Positions 21,272 to 32,104 of a stretch of DNA of 64,000 bases are shown piece by piece. Below the pieces are notes generated by a model. It saw nothing but the letters and a program-made list of their open reading frames with translations. It ran no database searches and had not been told where the DNA came from. The stretch is from assembly GCA_019916065.1 (NCBI GenBank), contig CM034233.1, positions 44,491,750-44,555,749 of the forward strand, read 5' to 3'. Every line of letters begins with the position of its first letter. Position 1 is the first letter of the stretch. The translations under genes were made by a program, and so were the position numbers. This stretch comes from Vitellaria paradoxa. Taxonomy: Eukaryota; Streptophyta; Magnoliopsida; Ericales; Sapotaceae.

Positions 21272-22611
21272 CAAAACTTGGAATGAGAGATGATCAGCGT
21301 CTCTCGTCCTGGAAAGAAAAATTTATTGATGGATTACCAAGATTATTTGCTGAAAAAGTAAAAACTAGATTAAGAGAACAAAATGAAGGCATAATACCTT
21401 ATGAACATTTAACATTTCCAGATATATCAGACACTATAAAAGACATAGCATTTGAAATCTGTACTAATTTCCAATTAAACCAAAGATTACAAAGAGAATT
21501 AACACAATCACATAAAGAGTTAGGCACATTTTGTGAACAATTTGGATTAGCTAAACAAAATTTACCTCCATCAAGAAAACATAAAAAACATAAAAAACAT
21601 AAAAAGCTAATACCCAAACCCTATTATAAAAAGAAAAGACAACCTAGCCAAGATAATTTTTACAAAAAATCTTACAAAAATAAACCAAATCATTTCCAAC
21701 GTAAGAAAAAATCGAAAAAGCCTATTAACAATCAGAAAATACCCCCAACATGTTATAAATGTGGAAAAATAGAACATTATAAAAATAATTGTCCATTAAA
21801 AAGAAAAATAAATTCCTTAGATAATGATGAACACCTCAAAAAACAATTGGAAATATTAATGTTAAGTAATTCTGAATCAGAATATGAAAAATCAAATTCT
21901 CAAGATGACTTTGAAATAGATAATATCACATCATCAACTGAATCTAATACAGAAATATCTGATGATTCATCTAGTAGCAAAATTATCAAGCAAAACTGTT
22001 ATTGTAATGTTATTACCAGAGAACAAGAATTAATTATGGAAATGATTGAAGATATAGAAGACCCTCAGCTGAAAAGAAATTATTTATTAAAACTAAAAGA
22101 AAACCTTCAACAGACTAAGAAGAATAAAGAAAAGGTAATAGAAAATTGTTATGATCTAGATTCAATATTAAAAAAGGCTAAACAACCTCAGAAATCACAA
22201 AAAATTCCAATAGAAGACATTAAACTTGAAATAAAAGAAATCAAAAAAGAAATTAGAACTTTAAAACAGGAACTAGGACTATCAAAATCAGAGATTCAAG
22301 AATTAACAAAACAAGTATTAATTCTAAAAAATCAACATATTAAGGATACTATAGCCTCAACCTCCGATCAAGAAACCTTGTTAACCCATAGTAAAGAACA
22401 TAAAAAAGATGATATTTTCTTATTAACCCAAATATCCTACCAAAAATGGAATGTAAAATTAAAATTTGTAATTAATAAAGAATATACTATTAATACTACT
22501 GCACTCTTTGATTCTGGTGCTGACCTTAACTGTATACAGGAAGGATTAGTACCCATAAAATATTTTGAACCAACAAAAGAAAGATATCATCTGCTAATGG
22601 TATGCCATTAA
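21272..22611 (+). pseudogene. Pararetrovirus ORF1, coat zinc knuckle and aspartic protease
   Basis: The frame opens behind the T-run with SSWKEKFIDGLPRLFAEKV. A Lys-rich run (three KHK repeats, about 21577-21606) is followed by the CCHC knuckle CYKCGKIEHYKNNC (21751-21792), which binds the viral RNA. An acidic Ser-rich segment and a coiled-coil-like region (LEIKEIKKEIRTLKQELG) lead to the protease with ALFDSGADLNCIQEG (DSGA 22510-22521). One base is missing near 22589-22591, just after the protease motif. Confidence 0.85.
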
Positions 22612-23678
22612 AAGTCAAATATAAATTAACAAAAGCCCATGTATGTAATCAAAATATATGCATAAAAACTCCATTTATTTTAGTAAAAGATTTAAATAGA
22701 GAAGTAATATTAGGAACACCTTTCTTAAATCTTATCCAACCCATGACCGTATCTCCTAAAGGAATTTCTACTAATATATTTGACCAAGAAATTATATTTG
22801 AATTTCTTAATCCTCCAAATATTAAAGATTTGAATATTTTAAAAGATATAGCTATAGAAAAAATCCAAATAAATAATATCTCAAAAATCATATTAAAAGA
22901 AAAACATCTAATGCTCCTAAAACAAGAAAAGGTGTGTCAACAAATCAAAACTCAACTTCAAGATAGCCAGTTGAAATTGGCAATTGAGAATTTTAAAAAT
23001 AAAATAATCAAAGAAGTTTCTTCCACCATTCCAAATGCATTTTGGAATAGGAAAAGCCATATAGTTACCCTTCCTTATATTAAAGATTTTCAAGAATCAA
23101 AAATTAAAACAAAAGCCAGACCTATCCAAATGAATCAAGAACTTTTGGATTACTGCAAAAAAGAAATCCAAGATTTATTAGATAAAAAACTAATAAGACC
23201 ATCCAAATCTCCCTGGAGTTGTGCTGCTTTCTATGTAAATAAAAATGATGAAATAGAAAGAGGAACTCCAAGGCTAGTAATAAATTACAAGCCTTTGAAT
23301 GATGTTTTGCAATGGATAAGGTATCCAATCCCTAATAAGCAAGACCTCCTTCAAAGACTTGTACATGCTAAGATATATTCAAAATTTGATTTAAAATCTG
23401 GATTTTGGCAAATCCAGATCTCAGAATCAGATAAATATAAAACAGCATTCACTGTCCCTTTTGGACAATATGAATGGAATGTAATGCCTTTTGGATTAAA
23501 AAATGCTCCAAGTGAATTTCAAAAAATCATGAATGACATCTTTAACCCATATTCTGACTTCTCAATAGTATACATTGATGACATATTAATCTTCTCAAAT
23601 AGTATTCAATCTCATTGGAAGCATTTAAACACTTTCCTCTATATTATAAAGAAAAATGGTTTAGTGCTTTCTCCATAA
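22602..23678 (+). pseudogene. Pararetrovirus ORF1, protease end and reverse transcriptase
   Basis: The frame begins with MPLKVKYKLTKAHVCN and the protease C-terminal ILGTPFLNLI. The RT follows: KKLIRPSKSPWSCAAFYVNK, RLVINYKPLND, YSKFDLKSGFWQIQI, WNVMPFGLKNAPSEFQ and the catalytic YIDD (23571-23582). The enzyme would copy pregenomic RNA into DNA in the virion. A TAA at 23676-23678 ends this segment, but the frame goes on. Confidence 0.88.
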
Positions 23679-24407
23679 AAAATTAATCTCTTTCAAACAA
23701 GGATAAGATTTCTTGGACATTACATTGATCAAGGAACAATTACTCCAATTGAAAGAGCTTTAGAATTTGCAAGTAAATTTCCTAATGAAATTAAAGATAA
23801 AAAATAACTTCAGAGGTTTTTAGGGAGCCTCAATTATATCTCAGAATATTATCAAAAACTTAGTATCATTGCTGCTCCATTAAGAGAAAGGCTTAAGAAA
23901 AATCCTCCTCCATGGTCTCCTCAGCATACCCAAATTATTAAACAACTCAAACAACATCTTAAGTCTTTGCCATGTTTGCATATAGCAAACCCTCTAGCCT
24001 ATAAAATTGTAGAAACCGATGCATCAGACCTAGGATACGGCGGTATTCTAAAACAACGTCTTCCTGGCCACCATCAAGAACAATTAGTCCAGTTTACATC
24101 AGGAACATGGACTAATGCCCAAAAGAATTATAGCACTATTAAAAAGGAAATTTTATCTATTGTATTATGCATTCAAAAATTTCAAAGTGATTTATTAAAT
24201 CAAGAATTTTTAATCAGAATTGATTGTAAGGCTGCTAAGCATGTTTTACAAAAAGATGTTCAAAACATTGCATCAAAACAGATTTTTGCAAGATGGCAAG
24301 CTATTTTATCAGTTTTTTATTATAAAATTGAATACATCAAAGGAGAAGCAAATTTCATCCCTGATTTCCTTACCCGTGAATTCTTGCAGGGAAACCATGC
24401 CTCCTAA
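23679..24407 (+). pseudogene. Pararetrovirus ORF1, RT thumb and RNase H
   Basis: Same frame as the RT: IRFLGHYIDQG, LQRFLGSLNYISEYYQKL, then RNase H with IVETDASDLGYGGIL, NYSTIKKEILSIVLCIQ and IKGEANFIPDFLTREFL. Stops at 23676-23678 and 23805-23807. It ends with TAA at 24405-24407, and the last 11 bases overlap the ORF2 start. Confidence 0.87.
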
Positions 24408-25836
24408 ACCTATTAGACCATCTTCATCAACCCAACAACCAATATCAAAAGAATCATATGCTATGGTACCTATTAAATCATCCTCTAGTCAAACCACACC
24501 CTTACCAACTACCATTCCCAGGGTCCTTCCATTATCTCCCAGTGACTGGTATACCCAATTACTTGAAGAAGAAAGACAACAACAACAGATATTAAACCAA
24601 GTGGCTAATAAGAGCTTTGCTCAAACAGTCGCAATTAGGTCATCAAAAGAGGTGGCTACACGTCCCTCTTCATCATCTATGGTGGCTCCTGGCCCCATAG
24701 CCTCTTTATCAAAAAATGTGGTGGTATCGGCAAACCCCACACCAATTTCTCAAATTTCCCTATCATCAAAATCACAATATTTTCCTAAACCACAAACCTA
24801 TCTTATTACCAGATTATCTCAAGAATATGAAAACCCATTCACAAATCCACCCAATTACCAAGTTATCCATGATCTTCTTCAAACCGTATTTCTACCAAAT
24901 AACCATTTTGTAACTTCAAATTCTATGAAAACCCAAAAATTTTATGAATTTATACTGATTGACACTGAATTAGTATCATTTAAACATTATCCAGATAAAT
25001 TTGACCAAACCCAAATAGCCTATTCAACATGTCAAATTATCAAAATCTTATCTTTTGAAGATTGGGGAGGACATCCAAACCAATTCTGCCAGTTTTCTCA
25101 ACATTTTGTTCCATCCACCTACAATTACTGGGATTATCAAAAAGCCTGGTACCACACCTTTTATCATCAAAATAAAACATTCAGACATTCTTGGATGTTT
25201 TACTTCCACAACAAATTCCATCAAGACCTTCCAGCATGGTTCATCGAATGGTGGAACATGTTTGGGCCAGTACCAGAGATATTACCCCAACAAGCTCATC
25301 AAGGCCTCCAGATTTATCAAGATAGATTTAAAATCCAATCTCATTTTCCCATGAACCAATTCCCTCATCTATTCTATTTCTTCCAACAATTCTTTCTTGC
25401 TTGGATCATCCAATGGGAATATTTTCATCAAGGACCAACCATTTCATCACTAATCCGCAGAATTAAAGTCAAATGGTGGGAGCAATTTAAAATTGACAGG
25501 GTTACTCCCGCGGCCATTGATAAATATTTCCATCAGCATCCAGTATTAACAACATCAACAACCCTTCAGTTCCTTCTTCAAAAAAGCCAGAATATATCAA
25601 AACTTGCAGCTACAGCATCAAAAAAGGAATTAAAACAACAATTATTAGCTGCATTAGAATCATTATCAGAACAGGAATCAAGTGAGGACTTCAATTCGGC
25701 AGAAAGCTTCAATTCAGTCAATCTTGGCAATGATAATGAAGACGATTGCTATGGTATCCTTCCCCCTATCAATAATCCTATTCCACCAGCACCAATCAAG
25801 GAGAAGAAGAAAACAAAAGCAAAAGCCAAAAATTGA
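24397..25836 (+). CDS. Pararetrovirus ORF2, uncharacterised 479-residue protein, intact
   Basis: The start is set at ATG 24397 (MPPKPIRPSSST), because the open frame upstream only overlaps RNase H. The ATG overlaps the end of ORF1 (ATGCCTCCTAA), a layout suited to stop-and-restart translation. Residues 1-120 are Ser/Pro/Gln-rich. Residues about 140-380 are rich in Trp, Phe, Tyr and His, with HSWMFYFHNKFHQDLPAWF and EWWNMFGPVPEILP. The tail is acidic, then basic (KEKKKTKAKAKN). I recognise no named domain. In Florendovirus the second ORF has no known function. A transactivator-like role is possible but not shown. It has no stop although ORF1 has at least four. Confidence 0.82.
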   Translation: MPPKPIRPSSSTQQPISKESYAMVPIKSSSSQTTPLPTTIPRVLPLSPSDWYTQLLEEERQQQQILNQVANKSFAQTVAIRSSKEVATRPSSSSMVAPGPIASLSKNVVVSANPTPISQISLSSKSQYFPKPQTYLITRLSQEYENPFTNPPNYQVIHDLLQTVFLPNNHFVTSNSMKTQKFYEFILIDTELVSFKHYPDKFDQTQIAYSTCQIIKILSFEDWGGHPNQFCQFSQHFVPSTYNYWDYQKAWYHTFYHQNKTFRHSWMFYFHNKFHQDLPAWFIEWWNMFGPVPEILPQQAHQGLQIYQDRFKIQSHFPMNQFPHLFYFFQQFFLAWIIQWEYFHQGPTISSLIRRIKVKWWEQFKIDRVTPAAIDKYFHQHPVLTTSTTLQFLLQKSQNISKLAATASKKELKQQLLAALESLSEQESSEDFNSAESFNSVNLGNDNEDDCYGILPPINNPIPPAPIKEKKKTKAKAKN

Positions 25837-26109
25837 TTATCAAGACACTGCAGATTCACATGCCTGTCATCAATCGATTATCAAGCTACTGCAGATTCAC
25901 ATGCCTGGAATTATTCATCAAGTTATGACAAAGAACATCAAGTCTCACCTGCCAAAGAAACTATTGCCATCAAACTTTATGTCACTTTTCAGCTTTATGT
26001 CAACTTTATGTATTTATCATCTTTAGCTTTATCTTTATGTCAAACTTTATGTCAGGCTCTTTATCAGTACCCATCACGGGAAAAACTGTAGCCTGATTCC
26101 TTTCCCCAT

Positions 26110-26116
26110 TATAAAA
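26110..26116 (+). promoter_or_regulatory. Putative pararetrovirus pregenomic RNA promoter (TATA box)
   Basis: TATAAAA, 270 bp after ORF2 in a short GC-richer stretch. Caulimovirids place the pregenomic promoter in the intergenic region behind the last ORF. Confidence 0.6.
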
Positions 26117-26276
26117 AAAAGGAAGGAAGTTAAGTTTGAGGCAGGTTGCATTCGGAATAGAAATCCTTTCTGCCGTCTGAATCTCACCAATATCCTCTCT
26201 AAAGCTTCCAACCTTCTGATGTATCAAGTCTAGTCATTTTTTATCAAGTAAGTCCTTGTATTAAAGATTGTTTATT

Positions 26277-26282
26277 AATAAA
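26277..26282 (+). terminator. Putative pararetrovirus poly(A) signal
   Basis: AATAAA, 160 bp downstream of the TATA box. This spacing would let the signal be passed once and used on the second pass, as in known caulimovirids. Confidence 0.55.
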
Positions 26283-26334
26283 TCTTCATTTTCATCATCT
26301 GTATTTTTACCAGTTCATCTTATGATTCAATTGA

Positions 26335-26511
26335 ATTATTATAAACAAAAAATTATCTTGGTATAGAACTCGTTTATCTATTACAAGACAAAGAATATCT
26401 GAAACTGACATTCATCAAACAAGAATTTTAGAATCATTATTTATAAGTTATTTTTTCTTAAGAAAAAGAGAAAAATATTATTTAGACAGAATTAAAGAAT
26501 ATTGTTATTAA
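26335..26511 (+). CDS. Short open frame without ATG in the putative viral leader
   Basis: 58 codons between a TGA and a TAA, rich in Arg, Tyr, Ile and Lys (WYRTRLSITRQRISETDIHQ in the middle). It has no ATG. In the circular virus it would lie in the leader before ORF1. It may be a leader ORF, an exon, or chance in AT-rich DNA. Confidence 0.3.
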   Translation: MIINKKLSWYRTRLSITRQRISETDIHQTRILESLFISYFFLRKREKYYLDRIKEYCY

Positions 26512-26670
26512 TTATAGCTTTTATTTTACTTATAATATTTTGCATTTTAAGATATTTTGTCATGCTTGCTTTACTATCTTGCTATTCCTGGGCTTCTCTT
26601 GATAAATTTTCAAATATTTTTACCATTTTATCTCACGTCAAACGTATCTTAAATCTTTATTAGTGATTGA

Positions 26671-26826
26671 TTAGAGGGTGTTTGCAGTAACAAAAAGTAA
26701 AATAATTTGAAAAAATTTGTAAGTTTATAATTTGTACAGTAAAATAAAAAATAAATATTTTTTAAAATTTTTTAAAATTTTTCAAATGTTTTTTATTTTA
26801 CCAAACGCATTGTAAATATCCTCTAA
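26671..26826. mobile_element. MITE-like element, 156 bp
   Basis: The ends TTAGAGGGTGTTTGCAGT and, inverted, TTAGAGGATATTTACAAT match at 14 of 18 positions, all differences G/A. The inside is AT-rich and non-coding. Target duplication not clear. Confidence 0.45.
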
Positions 26827-27420
26827 AGCACATAAAAATTGGACCTTTGTCTTAACAAAAAGGTGTGAAAAGTGCATAGTAATTATCTATGCCTTAAAGG
26901 CAAAAATACAATTTGGCATACAAATAACTCAAATTTAAATTTATAAAACAAACTTACACTGAAAACTGTAAAAATAACTTATAAAAATAAATATCACTAA
27001 TTAAAAAAAATTAAAGTATTGATACAATGTTTACTAAATGTATAAAATTTTATTATTTACTACAAGTATTATCATATTTTTTAAAATATTAATTTAAAAA
27101 CTTTTATATGTAAAAAGTATTCAAAAAATACGAGAAGAGTGGGAGATTATATTTTTCATGTGATGTGATCAAAAAAACAATCAAAGAGGAAAGAAAAAGA
27201 ATTAATTTCAACTATTGAATAAATCCAACGGTTAAAAATATATAAATGTCAAATTATGAGTTATTTGTTTTATAAATTGTATAAATTAATATAAATTTGT
27301 TAAAGTTGTACTTGTAATTTCGTAATTCATGTTATGAGTAGAAAATTTAAATTTATAAAAATTTGTAAAGATATAAAGCTAATAAATTTTAGTCAAGAAT
27401 CAAAACAATCCTACTGGAGC
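26827..27420. other. AT-rich intergenic DNA
   Basis: No gene, RNA or clear repeat boundary seen. Confidence 0.5.
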
Positions 27421-27429
27421 AACAAATTT

Positions 27430-27515
27430 CAGGGAATTTAGCTCAATTGGTAAGATATTAAGTTTATTCCTTGATAGTCACTAATTCAAATTTTCCTAAT
27501 GTCACTAAGGATTTG
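27430..27515 (+). repeat. tRNA-like segment, possible SINE head
   Basis: TTAGCTCAATTGGTAAGA resembles an A box, and ACTAATTCAAATTTTCC about 45 bp later resembles a B box. Base changes (TTCAAAT for TTCGAAT) and a poor acceptor stem argue against a working tRNA gene. Confidence 0.45.
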
Positions 27516-27943
27516 CAAATTTTTTCAGGGTCATTGGAAAATTTACTTGGTCCTAGGGATGCCAATAAGGCTGGCATAGTTTTTCCTGTCCCCATTTAAT
27601 AATACCCTTTCATGCTTCCGTTTTTGTTTCAGGAAAAAAATTTTCCATATATCTATACCGGCTAGGTAATGAATTTCACGTTCTCTTCCTTGTTTACCTA
27701 CCAAATATGACAACTATAAATTATATACTATATATAAATAATCAATTTTAAAATTTATTATAAATATTATATATATTAAATAGAAATATATAATTTATGT
27801 ATTTTTTAAATATATATAGGTTAATAAATAAGTATTCAAACGGGTATAAGGCAGGGTGAAAACTGTCATACCCGTCTCCGTAACCGTTTGGAGAATACCT
27901 TAAAATCCTCATACATTTTCCATCCCCATTATTAGTATCCCAT

Positions 27944-29945
27944 TGTAATAACCCAAAATTTAAAATTTTTAATATATATTATTTTATAAAAAAATTAAAT
28001 TAAGATTTAAGATTATAAGGATTACTTTGTATGTACATATATAATTGCTTTGCATATATATATATACACATATGGAGAAACTTGGGCACCAAGTTAAAAA
28101 AAAAAAATTTTGAAGCTTCTTGGAAGCTTTATTTTGCTTGGCCACCAAGCATATGATATATATATATGTGTGTGTGTGTGTGTGAATGGGTGTGGGTGTG
28201 TGTGTTATGTGTTGGGAGAAATAAACCGAGAGAGAAGAAAAAAATAGAAGAGAGTGAAAATAAAGAGGAGAGAGAAAATGAGGATTTAAGTTTAAGAATA
28301 ACAGGGTTTTGGTATTTTTGACATTGTGATCATCATGGCGGTGCCGAATCGTGATAATTCGGTCCAAGATGAGAGATACGGAGAAGCGAAATTTTAAAGT
28401 GTTGGGATTTTTTCACTTTTCTCGAAATTGGAGGTGGAGATTTAATGCATTTTATTTACATATATGTGATATGAAAATATTTTGATAAATTGTTATGTGA
28501 TCATTTTATATGAATGTAATTAAATTTAGACTACATTGAGTGAATTCTGTCCAAACCAAACCACCAAAATATCACTACCAAAAGAAAAGGAGTTCACTGG
28601 AACTAGAAAGAACTGTAGAAGAAAATATGCCAAAGCATATTCCATGAAAGTTTCCAAAATTTTCCTTTAGCCCTAATAGTTTTATGCAATTATGATTTGA
28701 CCCCAAAAGTTTTACAAAATCACAGTTTTACCCCTAAAATAACTAAAAATTTTAGTTTGACCCCAAACTTATTGAAAAATTACAAATTGGCCCCAAAGTT
28801 TTGGGTAATTACGTAGTGACCCCCAAAGTTTGGAATAAATACGAAGTGGCCCCAAAGCTTTTTGAAAATTACGATTTTGCCCCTAAAGTTATGCAAAATT
28901 ACGATTTTGCCCCTAAAGTTATGCAAAATTACGATTTGACAATTTTGCCTCTGAAGTTGCAATTTGACAATTTATAGTAATGTGCATGGAAAATGTGTAA
29001 TTGAGAATGCTCGATTTTGGAATGTTTGAGTGATGTATTTTATTAATAGAGAATGATTATGAAAGTGATGATGTAATGTTGTTGGTTGATTCTAACGAGC
29101 TGTTTTATTAAGATGATAATAATGGAGATAAAGAAAATGTTAACGATGTTGTGATTACGGGGCTGTAGATACTAAAAAATAGGAAGGGTATAGAGATTAC
29201 CCTTGGGTTGCAAAACTTTAAACCTGCGCAGGGGTTGGTATTCATGCCAGTAGGTTAGTAGCTTACAACGATGATAATTATTGGGCTACTCGTGGCCATT
29301 GGGTCTGAACCCGTGAACGACGATATTGTATAGTATTTGTCCCATGATTGTGATGATTGTGATGTGATGGCAAAGAAATGAATGAAAGATAACAACTGAA
29401 TCATTTTTGAGATGTATGTTGATGTATATGTTGATGTTGCGATGCGAAACAATTTGGAGTTTATGAGTTATTGATATGAAACTATTGATAATCCGAGTGT
29501 TGTGTGCATATCATATACGTTATTTATTATGCATCGTGCATCGTGGGCACACGTGGATTAGTGCTCACGTCCCTACAGATTCTTTTGCAGGTCATGAATC
29601 TGAGAATTTGGTGGGCCATTGTTGGATTTACTTTTGCATTGCTGTGACATTACTCAGAACTGTCATATTATTAATTTGGAGGATTTATCAGATATGATTG
29701 AAAAAGGCTTTGAGGCCTAAATTTCTATTATATTTAAAAGTGTAGATGGAGTACTGTTGTCTAGTTACGCTGAGGTTCAGTTATTATTGATTACATTTAG
29801 CGTAATCATAAAATTATTATTATATATTATGGATATTTGCTCCAAGGTAGTGGTGTGACTCTAATTAGGGTAATAGATATTTTAGCACATGTCGTGTATG
29901 ATTCTTCCACTCACTTCCTGGGTTTTGAAAAATCGGGGTGTTACA
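27944..29945 (+). repeat. Solo LTR 1 (chromovirus Tekay type), 2002 bp
   Basis: It starts TGTAATAACCCAAAATTT and ends AATCGGGGTGTTACA, with a perfect 5-bp duplication CCCAT at 27939-27943 and 29946-29950. No internal domain is present, so it is a solo LTR left by LTR-LTR recombination. It shares a block around 29170-29330 and another at 29541-29590 with the LTRs at 39834 and 54674. Inside are a (TG)n tract (about 28165-28210) and an array of about 35-bp units with TTTGCCCCTAAAGTTATG (28665-28975). ORFs in it are not considered real. Confidence 0.92.
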
Positions 29946-30119
29946 CCCATACCCTCCCCGAATGAAGCTGGTGAAACAGGTACCCGCTGCATACAGGTAA
30001 TTAGAGCAGTATCAAATTATTTGGGGCCTAAGGCCAAAAAAATTAAGCATAAAAATTTGAGCCTTCTATTATAAATACTCTTATAAAATATTATTTCTAT
30101 AAATTAAAATGATTTTTAA

Positions 30120-30525
30120 AAATATTTGAAATTAAGATGAGCATTGAAATTAAGAAAAAGATAAAATTAAAATCATTAATATATCTATAATTATTTTTTT
30201 TTAATTTGAGGCCTTCTTATTGTATGGGTTACAAGGTATTATTTTTATAAATTAAGATAAAATTACAAAAATATTCTGAAATTAAGATGAGTGTTGAAGT
30301 TAAGAAAATGATAAAATTAAAATAATTAAATATATACAAATATATTTTAAATTTGAAAGCTTGTTATTGGATGGGTTGGATTACGGGGTATTGTTTTTAA
30401 GGTAAGTTCCCAAAACAATTTGAGATAAGATAAGCATTGAAGTTAAGTAGATGATAAATTTAAAATAATTAAATATATATTTATATATTTTTTTAAAAAA
30501 GAGGCCTTTTTATTAAACAAGATCT
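30120..30525. repeat. Three imperfect copies of a unit of about 150 bp
   Basis: Each copy carries ATTAAGATGAGCATTGAA-like sequence, then AATAATTAAATATAT, then GAGGCCTTCTTATT-like sequence. Copies begin near 30125, 30285 and 30425. Non-coding. Confidence 0.6.
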
Positions 30526-30614
30526 TAGACAATTGCCTAATGGTTCAATCACCCTGTGGATAATTTTAACATCTCTACTTGGTCTTAACTTTTAAGGACA
30601 TAGTGCATGCAAGC

Positions 30615-30640
30615 TAACTTTAACACTTCGAGTTATCAAA

Positions 30641-30701
<61 letters not shown>

Positions 30702-30802
30702 TTTAAGGTGCATTTGAAGCACCATATTTTATCAAAAAATTTCAATTTTTTATTCACACAAATTATGAGATTGAAACTTTAACTTTAACACTTCGAGTTA
30801 TC

Positions 30803-30833
<31 letters not shown>

Positions 30834-30911
30834 TTTAAGGTGCGTTTGAAGCACCATATTTTATCAAAAAATTTCAATTTTTTATTCGCACAAATTATGA
30901 GATTGAAACTT
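30615..30911. repeat. 165-bp tandem duplication carrying (AAT)n tracts of different length
   Basis: Unit 1 is 30615-30779 and unit 2 is 30780-30911. Both start TAACTTTAACACTTCGAGTT and end AATTATGAGATTGAAACTT. The AAT run is about 59 bp in unit 1 (30641-30699) and about 29 bp in unit 2 (30803-30831). Confidence 0.85.
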
Positions 30912-32104
30912 TTATTAACTTTTTGCCACTTTAAACACACTTAATTTAATTTATGAGCCTAAATTTTTATTATTTAAAAATGAATAACTCCTATATTCTT
31001 ATATTTTAATTAAAAACATTTAATTTTGTATTAGAATAGAAGATACATTTAAATATAATATCATATCATATTAAATGTTTATAAAGTAGAATTTGGCAAT
31101 ACCGCTGCATCATGTAGGACTCAACTTGCGTTATAGTTGTGTCACACCTTCGAAATTTAGAAATCCTAAAAAGTGAGTTTAGAATGTAAAATTTAATGCA
31201 TATGTTCTATTACAGTTTCACTATTAATCTTTTAAAGCTATTGACCACCCTATTCATTAATATAAGTAATAGCAATGATTATTTTATTAATAAAATACGC
31301 ATCCAGATTTAAATTAAACCTAGATAACATAAGTTTCATTTATTTGTAAAGCGATATTTAGATATATATAAACCTTTAAAGTTATCACATCTAAACTGTA
31401 AAAAAATGCTCAATAGTACTGTAAGGTTTCAAACAGTTATGCTGTCTCTCGTAGGTCTTGGGTTCTACATCTGTAATACAGTCTGTAGGGATGTGAATAC
31501 CAAACTGCTTGTGCTCATAATATATAGAAATATACTTTTTATAATGCATTTTATGAATCACATAAAACAATAAATATAACAGGAAATCATCGAATATATT
31601 AACACATAGCAAGATAGGACTACATCAATTTATAACCACATCAATTTGTAACTTTTATTTCTCTTGTTAACCTTTCTTCATTTATTATTTTTCCCAAAAT
31701 AGGGAATGACACACTATAAGATTGCCTCACAATTAAGGTGGTAGCTCAAATCATCGCTCGTTTGTATGTATATATATACATATGGGTCGCGAAACACCCT
31801 TACGTTGTTGTTTATAGATCTAAATCTAGGGGCCATTATAAGCCTTACCAATTTCATCGTCGTTGTGTATTATTGGTCCACAAGCACAATTACCCAACCC
31901 TACGTAGGTTTAAGACCTTTCAATCTAAGGTATCTTATGACTCTCTATATTTGTATAGTGTCCTTACTTTCCCCAAAATCAACGTTTTCTTAGGTTTCAC
32001 CTTTCTTTTGTTAAATCTTAAAAATAATGCCTGTGAGTGTATCAACTTTTGCAATTTCATGTTTCCATCGCCGTTACAACTGATTCATTTTTAATTATAA
32101 TTTA
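30912..32104. other. AT-rich intergenic DNA left of the chromovirus
   Basis: Open frames around 31390-31612 (minus) and 31738-32094 (plus) have no recognisable motif. No RNA gene seen. Confidence 0.45.

Larger units (their letters stand above)
18480..26520 (+). mobile_element. Endogenous pararetrovirus (Caulimoviridae, Florendovirus-like layout)
   Basis: Primer site, then one long polyprotein frame (movement, coat, protease, RT, RNase H), then a separate ORF2, then a promoter and poly(A) signal. It has no LTRs and no integrase, as expected for caulimovirid DNA captured by the host. The MP-CP-PR-RT-RH order with a second ORF behind it matches the published Florendovirus plan; I could not test this by phylogeny. 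Two frameshifts and at least four stops break ORF1. The exact edges are unknown: left between 18430 and 18560, right between 26512 and 26660. I see only one copy and no clear target duplication. Confidence 0.9.

Noticed and set aside
24220..24396. Longer start for viral ORF2
   Set aside because: This part overlaps RNase H in another frame and has no protein-like match. The ATG at 24397 after the ORF1 end fits better.
31738..32094. 118-codon plus-strand ORF
   Set aside because: No recognisable motif. It ends beside an LTR and its composition is like the surrounding intergenic DNA.
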